Origin: Marsupella aquatica
Taxonomy: Eukaryota; Marchantiophyta
Assembly (NCBI GenBank): GCA_973895155.1
Contig: OZ316893.1
Location: forward strand, 6,138,001-6,202,000
Direction of reading: 5' to 3'
DNA length: 64,000 bases
This document shows, piece by piece, positions 12,795 to 23,616 of the stretch. The notes beneath the pieces were generated by a model. The model did not search any database. It saw nothing but the letters and a program-made list of their open reading frames with translations, and was not told the DNA's origin. The position numbers and the translations under genes are program-made. Each line of letters opens with the position of its first letter. Within the stretch, counting starts at the first letter, position 1.

Positions 12795-15700
12795 TCAGGC
12801 AAAAGACCTAATCAAGGGGCACAACCAAAAGGCAAAGGGAGGTTTTTGGTTGTGATTCTATCCACTTGCAACTTTGCCTACTTGTCCCTGTGCGTAGGTA
12901 TCCCCAGAGGCCAGCCAGTCCCCTGTGCGCCTATATTGTTCCGACAATATAGTCCCTGTCCTACTCCGCGCGGCCTCCCTTCAGGAATCATTCATTCATG
13001 ATCCCTTTAATTCGGTCAATTCTGTTTTTCGAGTCCCCAGCTGAGCCGAATGGCCGAATCGTCTGCATCGATCACGAACAGAAGCTTGCTCGGTCAAGGT
13101 TATAATTGCCATTTGGTAGGGCCGATTCTCGCCTCTAGACTGTATCTTGGATTGGATCGATACACTTCATGCGGCAGAGTTCTTTTTTTTGTTGCCTCGA
13201 ACGATGTCCGTAAGTAACAGTCCATCATGCAATAAAATTACGGCTCTCTTCTACATGGTGCTGCAGTAATCTCGCCCTCATGATCAATTGTGGAGAAATG
13301 TAGAAGAGAAATGATCGTTTGATTTACTCAATCCTATCGATTTCTGGCTCCGTCCACAAACTATCCCCAATTTGTCTGTTTGAGATTATATTTCGGCAGA
13401 ATCCTCGTCCTGTTTTCGGGGTTCTTAGTTTAAGGTCCTCGCTGAGAGGCAGTGCGACATTCTAGATCCCTGGACAGAAAGCTCGTCGTGTTTCTCGGTG
13501 GGTCGCCGGGTCAGGTTCTAGTTATCCGACTTTCATGAGATACTAGGACAGATTTCTCGTCCTGTCCGTCCGGAAGGGGCAGATGCTCCACTCTGGAGTA
13601 TAATATCCACGACGGATTTGTCGGCTTTCCTCCATCCCTTCTGGCGTCTTGCAACGGACGCCTAGCTTGTCTATAAGGCCCTGTCCCTGCATCTCCTGCT
13701 GTGCTTTCGAAACTCAGTGCTCTAAGGATCAGCAGGACGGGGTCCGGAGCGCCGCATAGTGTAAGACAAGGAGCCGCCGTAGGGCCTTCGAATGGTGCAG
13801 GACAAGAATTCGTATTACAGAAAGGACTGTTGGCCATTTAGGTCCCAGATGAATAGATGATGGAGTGAAGGGCGGGGATCCCGGTTGGGCCATGTTTAAA
13901 TTTGTCCAGCCAAACCCTCGTCCGGAAAAGACCCAACATCAGTCGTTGCTGGTGAGAATCTCTTCCGCGAGCGCGAGTCTCGCTCATATTTTATTCTGGC
14001 GGAATGTTTTGTCCCCGACTACCCGTGTCTTATGCCTGCAGGAATCCCTGTCTCGCTTTGAGTCGGGTGCACAATTATATCGGCTCCTATCTCCGGAATC
14101 AGTTAGTCTGTTACCCGCAGTTGACTTCCTTGAAAACGGTGGTTTCCGTTCGTGATGAATGGAAACTAAGGTTTTCTATAATTACAAGCCAGGTCCACGG
14201 GTGACCATGGTTCCCTCGTGCTCAACGACTTTTTCACAACTTTGCAAGCTCGATTTGAGCGTGACCACTTTAAGATATGTGGAGAACGAAACCTGCACAG
14301 TTCCATTTCAATCAGCTGGTTCTCAACGCAGCTTCAAGGGCTTTGATTCGGAACTGGAAGCTTGAAATTAAATCTCTGACGTTCGAGAAGCATTCGAACG
14401 ATTTTACCCGACCGTTTGCTTAGTATGGAAAGGTAGGCTGAAGTCGACACAAAACTAACCAGAAGTTGCTGTATCGAAGGCTTTTTCCACTCTCAGTGTT
14501 TTCTGAGTGGTCTGGATGACGTGAAGTCCCGTACCTGATTGTAGATGAATTTCCTGTTAACAGCTAACCTTGGACATATTTCGTTGACACAGCTCAGATC
14601 TGGCTGGGGAAGATAGTTGCACTATAAATGAAAGGATACTCCACAGATCTGGTAATCCATGATTCAATTTAATGAGTGTCAAACTAACGAGGAGAATAGT
14701 TATGAGCACCAAACAGCTGCTTCAGACGTCAACTGATCGACGCTCATGAACATGTACCAATATAATGCTGCCACTAAGTTCCAAAAAGGGAACAGGAGAC
14801 CTCCCGCACTAATCTCTAGGCTAGTGACTTGTGAAATAGACATCATCAGAGTACTCTGAATGTTATAAGGAGCGAACTTCCTTTTAACACTAGACTAGCT
14901 CACTTTTGCCGCATTCTACTGTAAAGAAAGGTCAAGTTTATTAGATGTGAATCTTTGAAAACCTATTGACTGTGCTTACTAGGTATCTACAGAGGATGAG
15001 CAACGATTCCCAGTACTGTAATACTTGGTAGTCACTGATTGTCTTGAGTTGAGAAGTTTTGTCGACCAAGAGACTGGGCATTGCCTCGTTGGTCGACTGC
15101 TTTTAACGAATTATGACAAGGATTGGCCAGCACTAAACTCTGACTTGAGACACCGACGGGGACACCGACCAACCCTCAGGGACATTTATTGATACGATAG
15201 ATCGATATATAAAATTGTTGATGCATTTTGTCTAGAGACTATGATGTATTTGAGCTGAGAGCCTACGAAAGACCTGGGAAATTTGAAGCCCATGATTGGG
15301 TTCTCTCCCCGGTTTTCTCCATTCTGCTAGCATAGTATCGTGCAAGTTTTCAGTCTCCAAATCATCATAACGCAAGACATTCGTTGGCACCAAGCAGTAC
15401 TAGACTAAATCAGGTTGGCCCGCAGTCAAGTGCCCCAAGTGATTTGAATTTTTTCGCTGCGCTTAATATGGAAAGATTTGTTTATGAGTGCTCCTATTAT
15501 ATGTCGTCAAAGAAGCTTTTGCCACTGTGGGTACATTTTTTATTCCAAGCACCGATGATCAAGCTGAAATTAATTGAAATACAGATTTGTAAGCTTCCAG
15601 GGATTAGTCAAGGATACGCATCCAACTAAGCTCCGAAGATGAAACATTTGCCGTGCAGTAGCTCATCCTAGTGCTGTCATCAGCTTCATGCCAGTGTGCC

Positions 15701-18363
15701 GGATAGCATGAGCTTGGGATCCAGATAGGTGAGGGCTCACACTGAGCTACGTTTGGTTGCACCAAAACCGGGTGACTCTCTCGCTCCCTGGTTACCTCGA
15801 TGCGGTATCCCATCTAATGTAAGAGAGAGAAGAGAGATTATGCCTTCCAATCGAGTTCGCATAGTTTCAGTTCAGGAGTCTTAATGTGCGACTAAATTAT
15901 CAGGGCATTGATAGAGAACTCGTTGTAGCATATTCGATCATTCGAAGGATCTAAGAGTGCAGAACAACCTTCTCACTGACTAAGAGATTGCAGTCTTGCT
16001 CCTCCAATATTAGATGTAACCACTTAATTTTCTGCCATAGTCGCACGTGCCCTCGACCACTTTGAGCCACACTCCGGCTGGCGTCCGACAATACCAACTC
16101 GTTAACAGCGGTCTACTTTCTCGTCTCTTCACTGTGAGTCCTCAGGTAAGGGCCGTGCAACTTGAAGATTTGGGGAGAAGACAGAGCCAAGGATTCTAGT
16201 CCTTTTGAAAATAAAAGTACAACCGATTCAGGTCATATTGGAAGGGTAGAGCATTAGGAATGAGTGCTCATCATGCTACTAGAAATGGGGACATTCACTA
16301 AGTTCGTGTGGAAAGAATGATTCAGCTGCGTAAATTTCGGCCCACCTCACGTGTGCGAACTTCTGAGTGAGCTCATCTTCTAGTTGTGTGAATGTCAACC
16401 CGGACAGGCAGTGTCGAGTGCGTGTCAACCTTATATGACAGATATGCAGGTTATATGGAAAAACTTCACGGCTTTTTGCATGAACTGATCAGTAAAATGT
16501 CATCGACTATAAATTGCTTTAATTTGTAATTCGAGCTCTCAGGCCAACTTCAAGAGCTTGTTTGGTATGATTTGTTGGGATTAGGTACTCCAGTTCAAAA
16601 GAACTTGAAATCTGATATATTTTCGTCTTCAGCTGGAATTTGTCATGCTTCGAAAGTGATATTGTTGAACTTCACTTCATAATTATACTGACCACCCTCC
16701 TTGATGTCTAATAGATGGCTAAAATTGTACGCAGTGTAAACTGTAACGGGCCAGGTAGAATTTCAAATTAGTGACAACGGCTCTCTCAATTTTCATGGTG
16801 ACTACTGTCGGCTGTCCTTTAAAATTTTTCAAGTATCCACCATGCAGTAAGCAAGAATAGGTCGAAAGACTTAAAGTGTCAGATTGTACAAAGCCAATAT
16901 GTTTATCTTATTGGTGTCGGTCGGCTACTTCTCGATTGATCATGGAGCTGAGAGCAGATTCATTTGGCAATCACGTAAGCATAATATCATTTGCATAATA
17001 TGAGTGGATCTTCCAGTTCTTTCTATGTCCAGTCTCGCCATTTGCAAACTGAGAATTATCAAATATGTCTCTGAAAGAAAATAATTATGTCGGAAGGTCG
17101 ATAGACAAAGCTTCTTACTTAAAACATTCTACGGGAATGATTCAAACTCCAGCTCCAATCATCAGTCTAGTAAAACAAGACCGGCTGGGAAGAATGTCCC
17201 CTAACCATGTTTGAAACTCATTCATTGGTTGTAATGTAAAGCCGGTGCTGTACTTTCAATACGATTTAGGACAGAAAAAGTATGAAATTGGAGCCTTGGT
17301 GCAACTCTACCTCTGCCAAAATGCTTGGATAAGCTTTTGGAACCTGGATGGGATGTAGCAAAACCCTCATTCTGCTCATATTGTAGATATCAAACCTAAT
17401 AGTGAGATGTGGCAAGAAAAGGAGAAAGTCATATTTGGAAATTTGTAGGAATCTCAATTTTCAATAAAGTTTAGAAGTAGTTTCTAACCAACTCAGAACA
17501 ATAAGATTCCACTGAATATCGAGTGAGATATTGAAAGTCAAAGCTAACTAAAACAACTTAAGGAAATGTCAAGAGTGGACTCTGAGTGATGAAATCCTTT
17601 TCAGAAACCCATAAATCTCTCAAATCTCACTATATATATTAGACTGATTAGGAAGTTCTTTACAAACCGCTTTTCAAGTGCCCAAGAAGAGTTCAATTCA
17701 TTGGATATCATGGGAGATATTGAAGATCAAACGTAGCTGTTGAAATGTTTTTGGAACCAACGAGTGACGTGCAAAAAATGTCACGGTCCACGACTGCATT
17801 ATTTAAAGGCAAATGATTGCGCTATTCTAATAAATTGAAACCTGAAAGGAGTAGTGATAACAGAAGAGCTTTGCGCATTAGAGGGTTGTGGGTGCCCTAC
17901 TAGAGCAGATGTACAGCCCTCGAGTGCCCAAATCCTAACAGTATAGAATAATGTAGCCTTGCTTCAAACTCACAGGGTTCTCCAGTGGGATTGCAAGAAT
18001 TGAGATTTCCTGAAAGAGAATTCTGTTATCCTGGAGTCGGGCCTGGAGTACATGAAGAAAACTGGCATCATAGATATCATTGAGTTACGTTTTAACTTAG
18101 CACTTGGGAAACATCTTCATTTATGTTAAACTACAGTAGATCTGCCGGCCACAAACAATTTTGTCAGTTCCTCACTTTTATTTGCGTCAAGTTTGCACAA
18201 TTTCTCACTGGTCCCCAAGAGACCAATCCAGGATTTTGAACCAACTGTTTAACATCTAGTTCGCTGTTATGAATTTAAGCCCATTCTGTTGTGCTGTATT
18301 GCCTCAACCGCCTTCTTGCGAAGTTGAACATAAATTGAAGCGGATGACGTACACCCAGACCAT
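12795..18363. other. Region without recognisable genes
   Basis: The texture resembles 1-4800. The longest open frames are about 95-110 codons (for example 13865-14155 on the plus strand and 13511-13837 on the minus strand) and carry no motif I know. No transposon termini or tandem repeats stood out. This is probably intergenic DNA into which Copia-1 inserted. Confidence 0.45.
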
Positions 18364-18368
18364 TTTAG

Positions 18369-18667
18369 TGTTGACAGTCACTTTGCTTCATGATTCATAG
18401 CAAAGTACCATGCGCTTCTAAGTGAGAAGTATGATTGTATCAGGCTGTTCTGCTGTGTCCACTCCCCCGGATATTACGGCTTGTTATCCGCTTGCTTGCT
18501 TTGATGATTAGTAGGGACGTGCCCTGTACGTATCACATTTCACCGTAGATCTATGTTCTACCTCCTAATGGATTAAAATCCATCTGTATCTCTGGCATGT
18601 ATTTATGTGGGGGCCCCGCCTCCCCTTTCCCACTCATCACAGGAGATCAATAAACTTGTTCTCTTCA
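18369..18667 (+). repeat. 5' LTR of Copia-1
   Basis: This 299-bp LTR runs from TG to CA and is identical by eye to 23313-23611. The segment AATAAA near 18658 close to the end may serve as polyadenylation signal in the 3' copy. The LTR would carry the element's promoter, but no TATA box is obvious. Confidence 0.96.
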
Positions 18668-18680
18668 TGGTATCAGAGCC
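18668..18680 (+). promoter_or_regulatory. Primer-binding site of Copia-1 (initiator tRNA-Met)
   Basis: TGGTATCAGAGCC begins directly after the LTR. It is complementary to the 3' end of plant initiator tRNA-Met, the usual primer for minus-strand synthesis in plant copia elements. Confidence 0.93.
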
Positions 18681-18794
18681 TTCCCAGGATAATGCCTGAG
18701 GGCTCAGTCTTTTCTTCCGTATTTTTCTGTAGTTCCGAGTTGGTAAGAATCACTCGCGTAGCTTTGGAGTCATAGCTGTATAGTCTTACGTTGC

Positions 18795-18887
18795 AGGTGA
18801 TAGATCCCTGTCGTGTTCTCCGTAGTACTCAGGAATTTATTTTCATAGGTGATAGGTCCCTGTGCATTTCTTAATAGTACTCAGGAA
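18795..18887 (+). repeat. Duplicated 41-bp leader segment before gag
   Basis: Two diverged 41-bp copies lie at 18795-18835 and 18847-18887 (period 52). They share AGGTGATAG, TCCCTGT and TAGTACTCAGGAA. The second copy ends two bases before the gag start codon, so the duplication may affect translation or RNA packaging. That role is inference only. Confidence 0.75.
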
Positions 18888-18889
18888 CG

Positions 18890-21800
18890 ATGAACCAGGA
18901 TATGAATTTCTCAATGTCCAAGGACGAGAAACTTAATGGGAACAACTACCCATTATGGTCCTACAAGATGAAGCAGAGTTTCATCAAGGAGAAGATTTGG
19001 TACGTAGTTCGGGAGAATCTTCTTGGAGTGATCTTTGATGCTAACGATCCTGTCAATCCCACTCCCGCTGAGCGACGTACAGCTCAGAACAAGGCATTAT
19101 ATATGCTGACTAAAGCAGTAGAGGACAAGATGCTTGCTAGATATGTGCGGATTGATGATCCAGCTTTTCTCTGGGCAGAACTCCGCCGTGCTTGTGCAGG
19201 CAACACCACTTCTCGCCGTGCTGTACTCAAACGGAAGCTTTTCAGTCTCAGATTCCCTGAGTCTGCTACCATGACTACTAACTTCAGCACTGTCAATGAG
19301 TTACTTAACGATCTTGCTGCTGTGGATGTCGCTTTTACTGATGAAGAATTGCAGGGAGTAATCATTGATGCTCTACCCCGTAGTTGGGAGACCTTCGGAG
19401 CTGTTCTTGCAGGACGAGAGAATATGCCTTCCTTCTCCCAACTGGAGAATATTGTTCGTGAAGAAGAGAGTCGTCGTGGTGCTCGCAATTATGCTGGTGA
19501 AGAGGCGCTATTTGTCCGTCATGTTTTCCCCCCACCTGCACCTTATGGCCGGTTCAACAACGCAGGGGGACGTGCCCGCGGTCGTGGAGGTCCTAATTTT
19601 GGAGGAAGAGGGGGCCGTGGACGTTTCCCGGCGCCATTGAACAACAACAACCGTGGAGACAACAACAACCGTGGGGCCTGCTTCACGTGCAGCGACCCCA
19701 GCCATGTTGCCCGCAACTGCCCTTTCCGTGGTCTCGAAACTGAGTTGCAACGCCTCACCGCTCGTATGACTCAGATGAACATTGGGGCTGGACGTGCTGC
19801 AAACCTCGTGGAGACAAATTTTGGTCCAAACCCGAATCCCGACGTTGAAGAATATTTTGATGCTGCACCTGAGAATGTCGATACGGTTACAGCTGACCAG
19901 ATTCTGGAGGCCAATTTTACTGAGGTGATAGCACAGCCTGATCACCCGGAATGGATCTTCGACTCTGGAGCTAACACCCACCTCACTAGTGACAAATCTG
20001 GACTCACAAATTTTGTAGCTCTTGCCCCTGGATCCTCGGTGGCAACCGCTGGTGGGGCTGCCTTGGATATCAAGGGTAAGGGCACCCTCATTCTTGATCA
20101 GAATAAACTTTTGAACGTTTTGTATGTGCCGCGTGCCCGTCGTAGCCTTATCTCTGTTGGAAATCTGGCTGATTTAGGACAAACTATATGTTTCAATTCC
20201 TCACAGTGTGTGGTGTTAGATCAAGAAAATCAAGTTAGCATGCATGGGGCACGTGATCCAGTGACTCGCCTATACACTCTAGTTCCCAAGCCTCCACCTA
20301 AGCTTGAGCAACTCTCCTTACCGATAGCTTCATGTCACATCGCCACTACTTCTTCATCTAATGCTGAACTTTGGCACAAACGCCTTGGACATATCCATTT
20401 TCAGAAATTAGCACACATGAGTTCAACTCACCTAGTTGTCGGCATTCCACATATTTTGCCAGTCAACACAATATGCAGCACTTGCATGGTAGCCAAGCAA
20501 ACACGGGAAAGAATTCCAAAGCACTCTCTGACACAAACAACTAGGCCTTTTGAGCTAGTTCACTCTGACGTTTGGGGCCCAGCCCGTGTACCATCCTTAG
20601 CAGGCTCTCGCTATGTCCTCACATTTACCGACGACTACACACGGTATACCTGGACATTCTTCCTTCGTTTCAAATCCGAAGTCTTTTCTACTTTCAAAGA
20701 CTTTTGTGCTTCTGTCCAGAGTCAATTCGGATATCAGGTTGGATGCCTGCGAACCGATCGAGGTGGAGAATACATTTCTCATGATTTTCAACAATTCTGC
20801 TCCACTAGAGGCATTTTTCGTCAACTCACTGCCGCCTACACTCCACACCAGAACGGTGTCTCTGAGCGTAAAAATCGAACTCTCATTGAAGCGGCTCGCA
20901 GCCTTTGCTTTGGTGCTCATTTTCCGGCACCTCTTTGGGAAGAGATGGTGCGGACTGCTACTTATATTCTGAACCGATGTTCCACTCGAGCTCTCTACAA
21001 AACAACTCCTTTTCAGCATCTTCATGGAATCAAACCTGACGTTAGTCATTTCCGAGTCATTGGCTGCTCAGCATATATTCACATCCCTGCTCCATTACGC
21101 TCTAAGCTTGAACCAAAATCTCTCAAAGCTATTTTTGTTGGTTACGATGAAAACACCAAGGGATATCGTTGTTACTCGCCCAGTAGACGTAAAATTATTA
21201 TCAGTCGCAATGTTCGTTTTGATGAGTCTGAACTTGGCATCTTTGCCGTTGCTGGTCCTGAACCCACTTCCATCGATTTTGGGGATTTATCGCCTTTTGA
21301 CTCAATTGCTCCACCTATACCAGACATTGTTCCTGCTCCCGATGATAATACCGACCCAGACTCCACTCTAGGAGATCACAAGGATACTGCTCCGCCTGAC
21401 ACGGTTATAGCAGATCCACCCATAGCTCCAGTTGAATATCGTCGCTCTGGCAGACTCCGCTCTCATAATTCTAGGCTTCTTGGGTTTTATGCTGAACCTC
21501 CTCCTTTAGAATTATCGGCTTGTGCTATCGAAACTTCTGATCCAACTATCACTGACAACATTTCTCTTCGTGAAGCACTCACTCACCCTGACTGGTCTGG
21601 AGCTATTGACGAAGAGATGGACTCCATCCATAAAACCAACACTTGGACCCTTATGGAATTACCCCCTGGCAAGCGCGCCATTCCATCTATGTGGGTCTTC
21701 AAACGGAAACCTATCTCTGCCACTCATGGTCGACTGAAGGCTCGTCTTGTTGCCAAGGGCAATTATCAGCAACATGGCATCGACTACTTTGAGACTTTTG

Positions 21801-23158
21801 CGCCAGTGGTCAAATGGACAACTCTCCGAACTATCACTGCCATATGTGCTTCCCGTGGCTGGCAGATCACTCACATGGATGTCGACACGGCTTTTCTAAA
21901 CAGCAAAGTTCATGAAGATATTTACATGCATCAGCCTCCTGGACGTCGCATTGCTGGTAAGGAGCATCTTGTATGCCATCTCAACAATTCACTCTACGGC
22001 CTTAGACAATCCTCCAAAGCTTGGTACGACACTTTACATGCACTATTACAGAAGCTTGGTTGGATTCGTAGCTTACTTGATAACAATCTTTACTATTTTC
22101 TTGATGGATCAGACATTACTGTGTTGCTCACTCATGTTGACGATTTTTTTCTCACTGGGAGCAACGATACTCTTATTAGCTCCCACAAGACTGAACTTCG
22201 TAAGCACTTCAGCATGAAGGATCTTGGCCATGTTCAAAAATATCTAGGGATAGAATTTGATTCTTCTGCTACCGGAATCAAAATGCATCAACACAACTAC
22301 TGCAATGAAATTCTTCAAGAATTTCATATGGGCTCTTGTACTCCGGCCCTCACTCCCTTACCGACAGGTACCGTTCTATCTACTGATTCCGCCAGTCCTC
22401 CTGTCGACGCTCATCTTTATTGTCGGATGGTAGGGAAACTAATTTACCTTACCAACACTCGCCCTGATATATCCTTTGCTGTCAGCCTAGTCAGTCGTTT
22501 TATGCAAGATCCACATGAAGATCACATGCAAGCCACCAAGCACATCTTCAGATATCTTCGACACACTCTCAACTACGGCATTTTTTACAAACGGCATGCT
22601 CCACTCACTCTTTCTGCTTATACCGATGCCGACTGGGCTACCTGCCCTACAACTCGCCGATCTGTTGGGGCATATTTACTTACTCTTGGGGATAGCCCCG
22701 TTTCTTGGAACAGCAAACGTCAAGCCACAGTGAGTAAATCTTCTACGGAATCAGAATATATGGCTCTATCATCTGGGGCACAAGAAGCTGTATACATCCG
22801 CCGACTGCTGCTGGAACTTCAACTCATTCCCCATGTTGAGGTCACACTCAATTGCAAAGACCATCACATTCTTGATGCTCTTCACTCTTCTCGTCCAACT
22901 CTTCACTGTGACAACGAAGGTGCCATCAAGCTTGCACGAAACCCCGTTTTTCATGCTCGCACCAAACATATCGAAGTCCATCACCACTTCGTTCGGGAAC
23001 GCGTCCTTGAGGGGGAATTAAACCTCACGTACATCCCAACTGATCTTCAACCTGCTGATGTACTCACCAAGGCCTTATCCCGACCTCACTTTGAACGACA
23101 TCGATCTGCTATTGGAGTTCTGGACTTGAGTTGCATTCCCGATACTATACCACTTTGA
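18890..23158 (+). CDS. Gag-Pol polyprotein of Copia-1 (1422 aa)
   Basis: One uninterrupted frame encodes all proteins needed for retrotransposition. The Gag part (residues about 10-190) starts with the copia-type LNGNNYPLWSYKM. It is followed by a G/R-rich stretch and a CCHC zinc knuckle from residue 264 (CFTCSDPSHVARNC). Protease has DSGA at 358. The pre-integrase region has LWHKRLGH. Integrase shows D560 (HSDVWG), D623 (TDRGGE) and E659 (GVSERKNRT), i.e. DD35E. Reverse transcriptase carries YGLRQSSKAWY. RNase H has TDADW and SSTESEYMALS, ending with a CDN motif. The frame is complete, so the element could be autonomous. Oddity: the catalytic YVDD box reads HVDD (His at about residue 1082). 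The start is the first ATG after the leader repeat and fits the Gag N-terminus. Confidence 0.96.
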   Translation: MNQDMNFSMSKDEKLNGNNYPLWSYKMKQSFIKEKIWYVVRENLLGVIFDANDPVNPTPAERRTAQNKALYMLTKAVEDKMLARYVRIDDPAFLWAELRRACAGNTTSRRAVLKRKLFSLRFPESATMTTNFSTVNELLNDLAAVDVAFTDEELQGVIIDALPRSWETFGAVLAGRENMPSFSQLENIVREEESRRGARNYAGEEALFVRHVFPPPAPYGRFNNAGGRARGRGGPNFGGRGGRGRFPAPLNNNNRGDNNNRGACFTCSDPSHVARNCPFRGLETELQRLTARMTQMNIGAGRAANLVETNFGPNPNPDVEEYFDAAPENVDTVTADQILEANFTEVIAQPDHPEWIFDSGANTHLTSDKSGLTNFVALAPGSSVATAGGAALDIKGKGTLILDQNKLLNVLYVPRARRSLISVGNLADLGQTICFNSSQCVVLDQENQVSMHGARDPVTRLYTLVPKPPPKLEQLSLPIASCHIATTSSSNAELWHKRLGHIHFQKLAHMSSTHLVVGIPHILPVNTICSTCMVAKQTRERIPKHSLTQTTRPFELVHSDVWGPARVPSLAGSRYVLTFTDDYTRYTWTFFLRFKSEVFSTFKDFCASVQSQFGYQVGCLRTDRGGEYISHDFQQFCSTRGIFRQLTAAYTPHQNGVSERKNRTLIEAARSLCFGAHFPAPLWEEMVRTATYILNRCSTRALYKTTPFQHLHGIKPDVSHFRVIGCSAYIHIPAPLRSKLEPKSLKAIFVGYDENTKGYRCYSPSRRKIIISRNVRFDESELGIFAVAGPEPTSIDFGDLSPFDSIAPPIPDIVPAPDDNTDPDSTLGDHKDTAPPDTVIADPPIAPVEYRRSGRLRSHNSRLLGFYAEPPPLELSACAIETSDPTITDNISLREALTHPDWSGAIDEEMDSIHKTNTWTLMELPPGKRAIPSMWVFKRKPISATHGRLKARLVAKGNYQQHGIDYFETFAPVVKWTTLRTITAICASRGWQITHMDVDTAFLNSKVHEDIYMHQPPGRRIAGKEHLVCHLNNSLYGLRQSSKAWYDTLHALLQKLGWIRSLLDNNLYYFLDGSDITVLLTHVDDFFLTGSNDTLISSHKTELRKHFSMKDLGHVQKYLGIEFDSSATGIKMHQHNYCNEILQEFHMGSCTPALTPLPTGTVLSTDSASPPVDAHLYCRMVGKLIYLTNTRPDISFAVSLVSRFMQDPHEDHMQATKHIFRYLRHTLNYGIFYKRHAPLTLSAYTDADWATCPTTRRSVGAYLLTLGDSPVSWNSKRQATVSKSSTESEYMALSSGAQEAVYIRRLLLELQLIPHVEVTLNCKDHHILDALHSSRPTLHCDNEGAIKLARNPVFHARTKHIEVHHHFVRERVLEGELNLTYIPTDLQPADVLTKALSRPHFERHRSAIGVLDLSCIPDTIPL

Positions 23159-23300
23159 AAGCCAACGCCACATTTCTGTTTAGTTCTTTTGATCTGTCTG
23201 TAGCCTGTTTGATCTGCTCCGGTGGACCTATCAAACTCCGTGTACATCCAAGTGATTTACGTAATCTTGTCACATCCTGTTTACTTTCTCATACACTTAG

Positions 23301-23312
23301 AGCGAGGGAGGG
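23301..23312 (+). promoter_or_regulatory. Polypurine tract of Copia-1
   Basis: AGCGAGGGAGGG directly precedes the 3' LTR, as expected for the plus-strand primer. Between the Gag-Pol stop and this site lie about 140 bp of 3' untranslated sequence without a gene. Confidence 0.85.
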
Positions 23313-23611
23313 TGTTGACAGTCACTTTGCTTCATGATTCATAGCAAAGTACCATGCGCTTCTAAGTGAGAAGTATGATTGTATCAGGCTGTTCTGCTGT
23401 GTCCACTCCCCCGGATATTACGGCTTGTTATCCGCTTGCTTGCTTTGATGATTAGTAGGGACGTGCCCTGTACGTATCACATTTCACCGTAGATCTATGT
23501 TCTACCTCCTAATGGATTAAAATCCATCTGTATCTCTGGCATGTATTTATGTGGGGGCCCCGCCTCCCCTTTCCCACTCATCACAGGAGATCAATAAACT
23601 TGTTCTCTTCA
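23313..23611 (+). repeat. 3' LTR of Copia-1
   Basis: This 299-bp LTR is identical by eye to the 5' LTR and is followed directly by the target duplication TTTAG (23612-23616). Confidence 0.96.
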
Positions 23612-23616
23612 TTTAG

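Larger units (their letters stand above)
18369..23611 (+). mobile_element. Copia-1: complete Ty1/copia LTR retrotransposon (5243 bp)
   Basis: The element has two 299-bp LTRs (TGTTGACA at the start, CTTCA at the end), an initiator-methionine type primer-binding site, one long Gag-Pol frame and a purine tract before the 3' LTR. It is flanked by the 5-bp target duplication TTTAG at 18364-18368 and 23612-23616. Read side by side, the LTRs show no difference, so the insertion is very recent. Domain order (protease, integrase, reverse transcriptase, RNase H) is that of Ty1/copia. The pre-insertion site reads ACCATTTTAG followed by TGTTTCCCAAG. Confidence 0.97.

Noticed and set aside
13511-14365. 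Group of 60-110 codon frames as a possible host gene
   Set aside because: No domain, no consistent splice pattern and no agreement between frames.
19084-21049. Minus-strand and shifted frames of 100-157 codons within Copia-1
   Set aside because: Shadows of the Gag-Pol frame without motifs of their own.
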